Shown: in pieces, positions 35,380 to 46,647 of the stretch | Position numbering within the stretch: the stretch's first letter is position 1 | How the letters are laid out: each line of letters starts with the position of its first letter | Assembly: GCF_000208745.1 (NCBI RefSeq) | Contig: NC_030851.1 | Coordinates: 28,985,557-29,049,556 of the forward strand | Length of the DNA: 64,000 nucleotides | Origin: Theobroma cacao | Taxonomy: Eukaryota > Streptophyta > Magnoliopsida > Malvales > Malvaceae | Direction: 5' to 3' | Translations under genes and position numbers: made by a program | Notes under the pieces: generated by a model | The model's database searches: none | The model's input: only the letters and a program-made list of their open reading frames with translations | Told to the model about the DNA's origin: nothing

Positions 35380-36706
35380 CAATAATCATGTACACCCTCC
35401 CATCATCATCATCTCATATGCAACGGCTTATGCGCACTCTCACTCGCACATAGTCGGGTCAACAATGGCTTATGTGCACTCTTACTCGCACATAACTGGG
35501 TCCACATCAACGTACATAGAAGCACCCAATGTGTATCATGCATATTATCATATTGTGATAACACATAAAACGTTGTATAGCACATTTTCGCAATATAAAA
35601 TCACTTCACCAAAGGCTTGTTCTCAAGGTACATTTTCAAAGATAAGTTGGATAAAATCATTCACATTCCCCAAAACAAGTTTGAAATGCAGTCCACTTAC
35701 TGGTATATTGTTGAGCCTTTCGCTAACTCTAATTCCCCTAATTGTCTAAATGGGATGATGGGGCTTCCTTGGAACTTACCATCACATTAACATCACCATT
35801 ATGTTAATTCACATACTATAAACCCTAAAAGCTATCCCTTAACAAGCTTTCAATTGCCACTTTAAATGGCTATCTATGTTCACTATCTTAATCACTATAA
35901 AATGAATGAACATACTCAACAATAAAACAGCTCATAATCCCAATTACTAGCCATTATTCATAGCTAAAAATCAAGCTTAGTTCATCACTCACCCTAGGGT
36001 TTCTTTGTAGTTGAATTCTCTTCCAATAGCTTCCAAACAAATGGTGTAATTCTCTCTTTCTCTCTCTAGAATGCCTAGCTAGTAAGAGAAAGTATGAAAA
36101 TGAGATTTATCAAGGGTTTTGAAGTGAGAGAGTGAAAGAATACAAGGGTTCTAGTCAAAAGGGCTCAAGGTATGAAAACTAGAGCTAGAGAGAGAAAATT
36201 ATGCAAGCTCCATATCAAGCTTCCATGGAGGTTGGAAGCAACGTGAGATGGAAGAAGAAGAAGAAGACAAGCTGCTGGAAATTCAAGAAGCTGCTAGAAG
36301 GAGAAGATATTTATAGCCCAAGCTTATCTATTCCCTTGAAATTACCAAATTGCCCCTCCATAAATTAGCTTATTCTCCTCCAATCTTTTATGCAATCTTT
36401 CTGCTCTTTTGACACTGGGACAAGGTCCATAATGGTCTAGAAATGCTCGCGTTCATGAAAACTTAAAATTCTAACTCGAGGTAAAAAATGACCATTTTGC
36501 CCCTATTGTGAAAATCATCAAAATTTTTGTTTTCTTGTCATTTTACCCATATTTTCATCATTCATTTATGCCTTAGGCCTATTTAGGGCATAATATTGTT
36601 TAAAATCTTACTTTTATGGGTTTGGTAAGGAAATGATAAAATTACCCCTGATCAGGGATATTGCGTATACTTCCCTTTACGAGTCTATAAAGGTTAAGGT
36701 CTCAAA
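34164..36706 (-). mobile_element. Solo LTR, family A, inside element B (same orientation)
   Basis: Plus-strand ends TGTCACGACC and GGTCTCAAA (decayed from CTCACA). The 5-bp duplication GTGTA is perfect (34159-34163 and 36707-36711). Same family as the LTRs of element A and the solo LTR at 39159-41835. Carries CTGCAG palindromes at 34985-35200 and two 42-bp minisatellite units at 35420-35503. The open frame 35312-35749 lies wholly in LTR repeats and is not taken as a gene. Confidence 0.88.
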
Positions 36707-36711
36707 GTGTA

Positions 36712-37775
36712 GTCTTAATCTTTTAATAATTTTAACTACCTATGCTGCCTTAAATTCAAATCCGTCTGTTGAAATAAATATTTTCAAGCTCTTATGGTCT
36801 ATATATATTTCATAGTTTTCTCCATACAAATAATGTCTCTAAATCTTTAAGGTCAATACAATCATTGCCATCTCTAGATCATATGCAGGGTAATTTTATT
36901 CATGCCTCCTTAATTGTTGTGAGACGTATGCAATGACTTTCCTATGTTGGATTAACATGAAACCCAATCCAACTCATGATGTATCGCAATACACATTGTA
37001 GCCTCCGGATCCACATGGCAAGCTTAACAAAAGTGCAAAAGTAAGGTAAGCCTTAAGCGTCTACAAACTAGCCTCACATGCATCAGAATAATCAAATTTA
37101 ACTCCTTTTTGAGTTAGTCTTGTTAAAGGGGATGCGAATTTAGAAAAATCTTGCATAAAACGTCTGTAATATCTGTCTAAGCCCAAAAAACTTCTAACTT
37201 CTGTTACAAATGTTAGCCTCAGTCAATTCTTCATAGCTTCCACTTTATTGGGATCCACTTGCACCCTTCGTTTAGACACAACGTGTTCTAAGAAACTTAC
37301 TCTATTCAGCCAAAGTTCACACTTTGAAAATTTAGCATACAGTTGATGCTATCTTAGGGTCTGTAGCACAATTCTTAAATGTTGCTCATGTTCCTCCTGA
37401 CTCTTAGAATATATCAAAATATCGTCGATGAATACGAGCAAAAATTATCTAAATACGGTAGGAAGACCCTATTTATTAAATCCATAAATGTTGCAGGTGC
37501 ATTAATGAGTCCAAACGACATCACTAAAAAATCATAATGTCCGTAACGTGTGTAGAATGCTATCTTGGGTACATCACATTCTCTTATTTTCAATTGGTGA
37601 TACCCTGAGTGTAAATCAATCTTAGAGAAACACACAACACCCTACAACTGATCAAACAAGTCATTGATCCTCGGGAGTGGATATTTATTCTTTACTATCA
37701 CTTTATTCAACTGTCGGTAGTTAATACATAATCGTCGGCTACCATACTTTTTCTTCAAGAATGGCACCGGAGCTC
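36712..37775 (-). pseudogene. Element B reverse transcriptase fragment
   Basis: Minus frames give the RT fingers and palm: a [23 protein letters not shown] stretch, [36 protein letters not shown] and [12 protein letters not shown]. The catalytic FIDD box (for YxDD) is at about 37425-37435 in another frame. Frameshifts and stops are present. The N-terminal part continues across the solo LTR at 37781-38853. Confidence 0.85.
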
Positions 37776-37780
37776 CCCAT

Positions 37781-38853
37781 TGTTGGCTCATTTAGTTTTT
37801 GATGATAATAAAATATTCCCATTTATGTGTGTCTAATACCTTTACTTGAATGTGCAGGAAAGTAATATATGAAATTAATTTATTGACTCTTTAAAGAGTA
37901 TTTTTGAAAGAAAAAGAGGGATAAAATCAACAAGATGTAACTAAATAACAAGAAGGAAGTTTATTGGTGAAACAAGGAAGAACATTGGTTGATCAAATTT
38001 CAAATTAGAGAAATGACGGGCTGAAGATTTTGAGAAATAGAATCAATTTAGTCAACCAAGTCAGTCGGCTAAGTGCTATCTGTTAGAATCTACAAACTAG
38101 AAACATAACCAACTTAGTCAACCAAGTTAGTCGACTAAGAGCTCTCTGTCTGCAATTTGAACCAAGGCGCTACAAGATAGATTAACGGCTATAACTCATC
38201 CTCAACTGTTCCCAACGGATATAAACTACCAAACTACCATCAGAGTTGCATCTCCAAGTACAAAAGGGTCTTTTAACAATAAGAAATACGTTTTTTGAAG
38301 CCTTGAATGAGATTTGAGCTATAGAAAGTAGAAAAAAACTAGAAAAGCTTCACTGCACCTTACTACACTTAAATGCCAATCTTTGTAATAGAGTTCAACA
38401 CTTCATCTTGTACCATCTAGATCAAGTAAGTGATCATAGGTACTTCTTTATTACTTCTCTTGTATTCTTAGAGTGAGGGAGTCACTCTCAGGGGTTGTTC
38501 AAGCTTGGGATAGCTTGATTGTTGTAGGTTGTGGTTGAGCCTTGGAAAACCACATTGAGTTTTAGTTGAGCCAGTGAAAAACTAGTGTAAAAGGTTTTTG
38601 GCTGAGCCTGGTAAAAGCCATTGTAAAGCTTGGTGAAAGCTTCTGAATTTCACCAGTCCATAGTGGATTTGTGAGAAAATCCTTGGTTGGATAATCAAGG
38701 TAGTGGATGTAGGTCTTGGACCGAACCACTCTAAATTGCTGTGCATTTTATACTCTGTTTTTGTTTTCTTAAGTTCTGAAAATTAGTTTCCAATCTTGTT
38801 AAGAGCCAAATTGTGCTATTCACCCCCTCTAGCACATATTATCAGGACCAACA
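37781..38853 (+). mobile_element. Solo LTR, family F, inside element B reverse transcriptase
   Basis: TGTTGGCTCA...AGGACCAACA, 1,073 bp, a sister of the LTR at 10827-15001. Flanks CCCAT (37776-37780) and CCAAT (38854-38858) agree at 4/5. It interrupts the conserved SPWGAP-type segment of RT. The two GTCGAC palindrome pairs are at 38051-38135. Confidence 0.85.
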
Positions 38854-38858
38854 CCAAT

Positions 38859-39158
38859 GGTGAAACACTAGGACGAATAAAACCTTTATTCAATAAGTCC
38901 TCTAGTTGGTCTTTAAGCTCGTTTAACTCAGCTGGTGCCATTCGATAAGGAGGTATTGAAATTGGTTGCGTACTCGGGATAAAGTCAATATAAATTCAAT
39001 TTCCCTATCGGGAGGCAATCCAGGCAATTCCTTTGGAAATACATTCGGATACTCACCCACTACCGGTATGAAATCCACACTCCTTTTGTCCATCAGAACA
39101 TTTCTTGTCATCGCCAAGTACCTTTGGCCTTTTTGCCTTGGCATTGGTCTGGCAGCTA
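38859..39158 (-). pseudogene. Element B protease-RT linker and RT N-terminus
   Basis: The minus frame from 39144 includes VVGEYPNVFPKELPGLPPDR and [10 protein letters not shown], the conserved start of the plant gypsy RT region just after protease. It ends at the family F solo LTR on one side and at the family A solo LTR on the other. Confidence 0.85.
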
Positions 39159-41835
39159 TGTAAGACCTTGACTTTTATAGACTCGTAAAAGGGAAGTATA
39201 CACAATATCCCTAATTAGGGGTAATTTCGTCATTTTCTTAGTAAGCCCATAAAAGTAAGATTTTAAATATTATTATGGCCTAAGTAGGCCTAAGGCATAA
39301 ATGGATGATGAAATTAGGGGTAAAATAAAAAGAAAACAAAAATTTTGATGATTTTCACTGCAAGGGCAAAATGGTCATTTTTTACCTCGGGTTAAAATTT
39401 TAAGTTTTCATGAACTCGAGTATGTCTAAAACATTATGGACCTTGTCTCAGTGTCAAAGGAGTAAAAAGATTTCATAAAGGGTTAAAGGAGAGTAAATTA
39501 ATTGGTGGAAGGGCAACTTGGTAATTTCAAGGGAATGGATAAGATTGGCTATAAATATCTTTCTTCCAACAGCTTCTTCTTCCATTTTCCAGCAGCTTGT
39601 CTTCTTCTTCTTCTTCCATCTCACGTTGCTTCCAACCTCCATGGAAGCTTGATATGGAGCTTGCATGATTTTCTCTCTCTAGCTCTAGTTTTCATACCTT
39701 TGTGCCCTTATGACTAGAACCCTTGTATTCTTTAACTCTCTCACTTCAAAACCCTTGATAAATCTTATTTTCATACTTTCTCTCACTAGTTGGGCATTCT
39801 AGAAAGAGAAAAAGAGAATTACACCATTTGTTTGGAAGCTATTGGAAGAGAATTCAACTACAAAGGAACCCTAGGGTGAGTGATGCATTAAGCTTGGTTT
39901 TTAGCTGTGGATAATGGCTAGTAAATTAGATTATGAGCTGTTTTATTGTTGAGGATATTCATTCATTTTATAGTGATTTAGATAGTGAACATAGATAGCC
40001 ATTTAAAGTGATAATTGAAGGCTAGCTAAGAGATAGCTTTTAGGGTTTATAGTATGTGAATTAACATAATGGTGATGTTAATATGATGGTAGGTTTCAAG
40101 GAAGCCCCATCATCCCATTTGGACAATTAGGGGAATTGGAGTCATCTAAAGGCTCAACAATATACCGATGAGTGGACTACTTATCAAAATTGTTTTGGAA
40201 TAGGACTATTTTGTACAAAGTGTTTGAATGATTTTATACAACTTTTCTCAAAAAAATGAATGCCTTGGGAACAAGCTCTTGAGAAATGGTTTATGTTATG
40301 ATATGTGGTTATTATGGATTTCTATGCGGCTACATTATGTTGATATACATATATGTTTGAATATAGTATTGTGTAATTATATTGACTCGGCTATGTGCGA
40401 GTAGGGAGTGAGCATAAGCAGAGGATGACCCAATTACATGTAGGGAGTGCGCATAACCCGGTGATGACCCAGCCATGTGTGAGTAGGGAGTGTGCATGAG
40501 CTGGTGATGATGATGATGGGATGGTGTGCATGATGACGATGGGATGGTATGAATAATGATGATGGGTATATACGTATACATATATACATATGTAAATATT
40601 TGTGTTATAGGAAATTAGTGGGTAATGGTATATGGTTGTAATGCATGTGAAACTTGACATGTTAAACCTTGGGAAATTGTTATGTGTTTCATGTTGGTTT
40701 GGACATTTCAGCAGGGTGGTTTTTCCTTGGGAATAAGGGAAAATTTTGCATTGGTGCCTTATTTCTCGCTGCAGCGAAAATCATTCTCGCTGTAGCTAGA
40801 AACTCTCAGGTTTTGGAGGGGTAGGCTGGTTGAAAACTCGCTACAGCCAGGATGCATATTTGCTGTAGAGAGAATGACACTGTAGCTTCTCGCTGCAGCA
40901 AAATTCATTCTCGCTGCAGCGAGAAACTTTCTGTTTCTAGGTTAAAATTTCACTGCAGTGAGATTCAATCTCGCTGTAGCAAAAAACTTTCTGTTTTGGT
41001 CTCCTATCTTGTCCAATTGCTGCCCTATTTTTCACTTCTTTGCTACCATATCTGAGCATGGACTTCCAACATTAAGGATTAAATGAGTTAAGTTTAAATG
41101 AGGAGGTTTAGTGAGAAACCCTTGGCTAGGTGAGAAACCCTCGTTCGACTAATAACTTAATCCCAACGTCGCTGCAGCGAGAATGCCTTTCCGCTGCAGC
41201 GAAGATTCATTGTCGTATTTGACTTGCTTGCGTATCATTGAAGCTTTCATTCTTCAAATGGTTCGTTATGTACGGGTTCATGATTTTCAAATGATTAATC
41301 ATTTAAGGGCTTGATGAGGGGTTTTTAATATGAATGGAACTAAATTACATTGTTTTGAAACAAGTGCATCATGATTTTAAATTCTCCCTTGTTGTTGCTT
41401 GTTCTCTTCCTTGTTCACTCACTGGGTTTATACTTATCGTTTTCAACTTCATGTTTTCAGATCACGAGGCAGCCGGTAACTAGGATGAGGTGTCTTTGTA
41501 GACTTGTATCCATCTTTTGGTAGGTGTCTCGGCATTCAGTAGCTGTACATTCGTTTGAGTCCCTTCGCGGGAAGTCGAATATTCTTTTGTTGTGTATAGA
41601 CAAACCTAATATAAATTATTAAGATACATGTTGTAGGTAATGTATATACACTTGTTTAATATGCCAGTATGAGGTGGAAAATGTTTAATATTATTTTGAT
41701 TCTAAGTTATGAAATATGACTTAGCAGTTTATGATGGAATGATGAACATGTCAGATTAATAGGCTTGCTTGGGCTTAATGGAGTACGTCTATTGGGCCCT
41801 TGCGCCGGTCATGGCCCGAAATTTGGGTCGTGACA
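39159..41835 (+). mobile_element. Solo LTR, family A, inside element B (opposite orientation)
   Basis: TGTAAGACCTTGAC...GGGTCGTGACA, 2,677 bp, with a perfect 5-bp duplication AGCTA (39154-39158 and 41836-41840). A TATA box CTATAAATAT is near 39549. CTGCAG palindromes lie at 40769-41199. About three 42-bp minisatellite units lie at 40384-40509. Confidence 0.9.
40769..41200 (+). repeat. CTCGCTGCAGCGAG palindrome pairs in family A solo LTR
   Basis: Pairs of CTGCAG-centred palindromes start at 40769/40790, 40841/40863, 40893/40914, 40953/40974 and 41172/41194: spacing 21 or 22 bp. The flanks extend to TTTCTCGCTGCAGCGAGAAA in the best copies. Unlike the other LTR families, this cluster lies about 1.2 kb downstream of the TATA box, in the part expected to be transcribed. 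Confidence 0.8.
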
Positions 41836-41840
41836 AGCTA

Positions 41841-42600
41841 TGTCTGATACAACTTCCACAGACATTGGGCTACCATGTCCGTATATCACAAATGAGGATT
41901 CCTTTGGAAACTTAAACTTCACAAGCTTATGGTAGCAATTTACCTTGGCAAAACAGTACATTAACCAATCCATACCAAAAATCACATCAAGCTCCAAAGT
42001 TTGCAATAACACCAAATTTACTAACGTATCCTTGTCCTGTATGTGGACCACACAAGATTTTCGCCATAAATATCTCCTCCAAGGGAGTAGTCATAATTAA
42101 GGGTTCCTCTATGTTACTACAAAATTGATCTAATGTTGACACAAAGTGTGGGGTCACGACGGAATGTGTCGATCCAGGATCAAATATAAAACTAAAGCTT
42201 CGGTACCACAAATAAGAGGTGTACTTGTGACCATTGCGTTGGAAGTTTGGGCATCCTGTGGTGTTGGAGTAAATCCATGCACTTGACTTTCGCAACTTGG
42301 CTGTGCCAATCTACTTCGAGGTAATGAGGCTATTCCTTTGCCTTTGTCACTTCTAACATTCCTCCCAATCTGTGCTATCTTAGGTGGGGTAGTTGCCATT
42401 TGTCTCACATATATGTGGTCACCCTCTATTGTTTGCTTCTGCATTGGGTAATCTCTCATCAAATGCTCGAACTGACCACATCCAAAACACAATCCCGTTG
42501 CCCTGTGGCATGGTCCACCATGTACGTTACTACAATAATTACATAAAACACCTCATGAACCAAACTTTTCGCTAATCCTAACTTCGTTGACACACATAAA
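41841..42600 (-). pseudogene. Element B gag zinc knuckle and protease
   Basis: The frame from 42492 has CFGCGQFEHLMRDYP, a CCHC knuckle whose last Cys has become Tyr. Next comes an A-Q-T-S-N-A linker and a protease split over frames: FDPGSTHSVVTPHF has the D-x-G-S active-site motif, and DTLVNLVLLQTLELDVIFGM with GMDWL follows. Only about 150 bp separate the primer site from the zinc knuckle, so most of gag has been deleted. Confidence 0.82.
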
Positions 42601-42625
42601 AAGACCTAGGACACTTTGAAACCTA

Positions 42626-42640
42626 GGCACTCTGGTACCA
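42626..42640 (-). promoter_or_regulatory. Primer-binding site of element B
   Basis: On the minus strand TGGTACCAGAGTGCC lies four bases inside the 5' LTR. It matches the 3' end complement of initiator methionine tRNA (TGGTATCAGAGC) with one substitution in the first 11 bases. Confidence 0.75.
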
Positions 42641-42644
42641 ATTT

Positions 42645-45121
42645 TGTCAAAACCCAACTCGGGAGTCCATGATAGGTGCACGAGTTTAGCGAGCAAGCCA
42701 CTAGACCCAAGCAAGCCTTGGAGTCCAAAATCATACATCATAAATGCCAAGGGATTTAATAATCAAATATCCATAATAAGTTTGAATATAATACATTACC
42801 TTTGCCTCATAATCCACACAAATATTTATAAAGCCATACATGGGCCATTCAAGGTAGGTTTGTACATAACAACCCTTACACATAAATTCATATGGCACAG
42901 TGTGCCTATATATACAACAAACTAAGTGCGAAGTGGAAGCTTGTGACGCAGAGGGTGAAAACCTACTAGAAGCCAAATCGGTCTGTCGCTGGATGACTTT
43001 TACCATACAAATCTGTGGCCTATTTATTTGCAAATGGTATGCAAATGAATGAGTACTCAAATACTCAATGAGTAGTGTAGATAAACAAAATCACACACAC
43101 ACACATATATATATGTATATATACACATATATAAATATATACACCATCCGTGCACCTAGATGTTCTAGCAAACATCTCCAAATATGGGCATATCATTATC
43201 CCTAAAGTTTTCAATGGGAGGGCATATCATCATTCTCAATGTCTCTAAAGATTTCATACTAATGATTAGACTTACTCGCAAAGCCAATTAAAGTATTCAA
43301 ATCATTCTCCATAGCTACTCTAGTCGTCAAAGGATCACGTCATATTCATATCATATTTATTTAAGCCTTTCCACGGCTATTCCACGGCGTATACAAACCA
43401 AATCCAATCAACGAGTGGTCCTCCCCTAGACATAGTCAAATCACACTCAGTGGCCAACCAATGGAGAATTAAATCATACTTAGGGCAAAGCCGTTGGCAG
43501 AGAAACAAATCACTCACTTGTTGAAGCAACGAGCAGAGAACAAATTACACACAACATCGAAGTAGCTAGCGAAGAGTCATAGTCATCAACTGGAGTAACC
43601 TCGCAATGGTTGGCATCACTTGGAGTAATCTTAAATGGGTGGCATCAAAGCACTATAGGTGAGAATCATGGGCGGGATTAATGCCACCGTCCTTGCTTGC
43701 CATTATCCCTGCAGGCACACAAAGGTCATAAAGGGATGGGACTCTACTCATCCATAAGTCAGATCAACGCTCGAAATTCATCCCTCATATGAAATACAAA
43801 TACACAATGAGGCCATATGGCTTTTATCATTCCACACATCCACAATATATCACAAATCATGTTTATCGAGCTTTAATTGTCTATAGCTCGTTTAAGTTTC
43901 TAAGTGCCTCTATGTTTTCCAAGGCATCATTTAATCAAATCCTCTTAACATCTTATTTGCCTAGGATGATCTACTCTTATGGGTTTGTCACAACCTCTAG
44001 ACCTCCTAGTCTAGGCTCACACAATATAAGCCACCCATGTGGCTCACATCACAACACATAAACACTCAATTTGTATTTTAAGCTCTCTTGCCTATGCACT
44101 TACATCTAGGAAACTATATATATACATATATACAACACACATTCTATTTTAATACCATGGCGATGCCTTTATCAAGGCATCATGCATCACATGCATTTTT
44201 TTTATTAAACCCACTCACAATGACAAATTGGAGTAATCCCACCGTCGAGCTCAACTTTAGCCTCTGATAATCCTTTAGCTCACCAAGGCATCCAATTACT
44301 TTGTTTCCTCCTTAGGACACATCAAAACATCCAATTATTAGTTAAATCTTAGCTTTCAAAAAATGCCAGTTTTTCCACAATTAACCAAATCTTAGTAATC
44401 CAACTATTTAAGCTCAAATCCTTCAATATTGAGCTAAACCCATACCTTAGAAGTTAGATTGCACGAAAGTTAGAGAACTAGATTTCTTAGAATCTAATTG
44501 ATTAAATTGAAAAATGATCGATAAAAATGTTTAATCTTCCATGAATAAGTTTTCTCCAAGCTCGGATTAGCTCTAAATCGCTCTAGAAATCCGTTTAAGG
44601 CTGAAGGTTTGAAGAGGTTAGAGAGAGAAAAAAAGTTTAAGTTTTTTGTTTTAAATGGTCGAATGGCCCAGTTCCCCTTTTTACTTTTGCCTTTCTTCAG
44701 TGATGTATTGATACATTTAGCAATCTATCTATACATTTTCCCTTGTTTCAACTAAATCTATTGATACATTTGCCAATTTATCAATAGATTTCGAGTAGAA
44801 TGGCTTGTTGCCCAACATGTATTGATACATGAGGAGCATGTATCGATACTTTTTTCGCTAGATGTTTTTTGCTTCAAAGTATCGATACATTTGGACAATG
44901 TATTGATACATGTTCATCTTCGGCCAAATCTATTGATACATTTTTGAATGTATCAATAGAAAATCTCTTAGAGGCCTTTATTGTCATCTTACCAAGAATG
45001 TATCGATACATTTTCTCTTGTAGGCAGTTTTTAGCTTTCCAAACTTTCAAAAATTCAAGTCTAACACCCTAATTTCATTTCCTATTAATATCACATCTCA
45101 AATCATTCCTTTAACTTACTC

Positions 45122-45160
<39 letters not shown>

Positions 45161-45244
45161 CAAATATGACGTCAAACTTTGATCAAAACTTCAAATTATG
45201 GGATTTATCACATATTTCATCAAAATTTTCCTAAGNTTACTTAC

Positions 45245-45283
<39 letters not shown>

Positions 45284-45446
45284 CAAATATGACGTCAAAC
45301 TTTGATCAAAACTTCAAATTATGGGATTTATCACATATTTCATCAAAATTTTCCTAAGTGTCAATATGTGCACTTTCAGACACTTGGCATATTTCATAAT
45401 TCATTCTAATTTAACTTAATTTACATAAAAAATTGGGGGTGTTACA
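42645..45446 (-). repeat. 5' LTR of element B
   Basis: 2,802 bp counting the duplicated stretch around the N at 45236. It shares its whole length with the LTR at 27721-30448. TATCGATA pairs are at 44706/44726, 44759/44779, 44820/44841, 44880/44901 and 44931/44951, all 20-21 bp apart. Confidence 0.88.
45112..45357. other. Duplicated stretch around a single N (probable assembly join)
   Basis: About 110-120 bp, beginning with a TA microsatellite and ending TTTTCCTAAG, occurs twice in direct order on either side of the N at 45236. The non-microsatellite part appears identical. The corresponding place in the other LTR (30240-30335) has one copy. Confidence 0.75.
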
Positions 45447-45950
45447 TCCAACCTTCCCATTTTAATTTTAAAAACTTAAGATATTCAAATCAGATGTGCA
45501 AGTTCTATATATTGAGATGCTCCTTGAAGAGGAAGGTTAGTTTTACTGTAAAGAATATATTTTTTTAATTTCTTATAATTACAAATAGAAGGATAAGATA
45601 AAAGTTAAACTAAGTCAATCCACAATTTACAAATTGTAATGTTACAATATTTCAGGTGACATTTGTCGAGATAAATTTTGTTAGATAAATGTTGGGCAAT
45701 TTAACTCACTTAATCAATTAAAGGGTTGTCACCTTTGTCACCTATAGCAAGGATGGAGAAGAGTACCATCATGAAAGAACTTCTTTAGACTAATTCTAAA
45801 CTTGAAATTAAAGGTTGTGGAAAGGCAAATAAGTACTAGCAAGATACATAAATTCTGAAAAGTAGAATTAATGTTGAAAGGTAAAGGTGCTTAAATCTAA
45901 GTTGAACTAAAATTTAAAGATATTGAAAAGGTAAATAAAAGCTGAAAGGT
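45447..45950. other. Gene-free stretch
   Basis: No feature recognised between element B and the LINE. It has several loose repeats of the type GAAAGGTAAA(T/C)AA. Confidence 0.5.
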
Positions 45951-45974
45951 AAAACAAGTGTTGAATAGTAAAGG

Positions 45975-46647
45975 GATGTAGATAAACTGAAAATGTTGTT
46001 GCTAGATGAATTTATTGGGGAGATTCTGAAAATACCGATTGATACATCGAGGGCAGATGTTGTATATTGGGTTCTTATTTCGGATAAGTAATTTTCAACT
46101 AAAAGTGCATGGGAATTGATTCAGCAATGAAAATCTGCTAACTCTGTTTATAATATTAGTTGGCACAGGAGCATCCCATTAACAACATCCTTTTTTCTTT
46201 GGCAGCTAATTAACAATTGGATTCCAGTAGAGATGAGGTTGTAAAACAAAGGATTTCAATTTGCATCTAAATGCCAATGCTGTACTTCGAAGGAAACTCT
46301 ACTTCATGTCATGTGGTACAATATAGTGGCTAAACAGGTTTGGAATTATTTTGCAAAATTATTTCAAATCTATTTTATTAATCTGCAAAATGTTTTTCAG
46401 ATAATCTGGGCATGGACATGTTCTGGTGATTATGTAAAGCCGGGCCATAAACGCACATTCTTGCCTTTATTTATTTTCTGGTTCTTATGGGTTGAACGGA
46501 ATGATGCTAAGCATAGGAACATGGGCATGTACTCAAATTGAGTGATTTGGTGTACTTTGAAACTTATCCATCAGTTATCCTGTGGGGGGCAATTCCAACG
46601 TTGGCAATGGAAAGGAGATTTTCAGATAGCACAGATGTGGGGATTAC
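45975..46647 (+). pseudogene. 5'-truncated LINE remnant, left part
   Basis: The plus translation gives FSTKSAWELI, WHRSIPLTTSFFLW, a QCCTSKETLLHVMW block and PLFIFWFLWVERNDAKHRN. This is the zinc-binding region after RT (zf-RVT) of plant LINEs, with a few stops. The reading breaks at 46647, where gypsy element A is inserted, and its RNase H continues at 57813. AAAACAAGTGTTGAATAGTA and four more bases at 45951-45974 recur at 58561-58584 with two changes, the expected long target duplication of a LINE. Confidence 0.72.

Larger units (their letters stand above)
27721..45446 (-). mobile_element. Full-length dead Ty3/gypsy chromovirus-type element (element B) with four nested solo LTRs
   Basis: Two LTRs (27721-30448 and 42645-45446) start TGTAACACCC and end in GTTTTGACA or GTAACA on the minus strand. 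Flanking 5-mers are TCAAA (27716-27720) and TCCAA (45447-45451), 4/5 identical. Internal order on the minus strand is zinc knuckle, protease, RT, integrase, chromodomain-like tail, which is gypsy order. The core is broken by solo LTRs at 30983-33039, 34164-36706, 37781-38853 and 39159-41835. The LTRs differ by many substitutions and indels (about 90% identical by eye in the first 200 bp), so the insertion is old. The present 17.7 kb shrinks to about 9.4 kb once nested elements and duplications are taken out. Confidence 0.88.
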
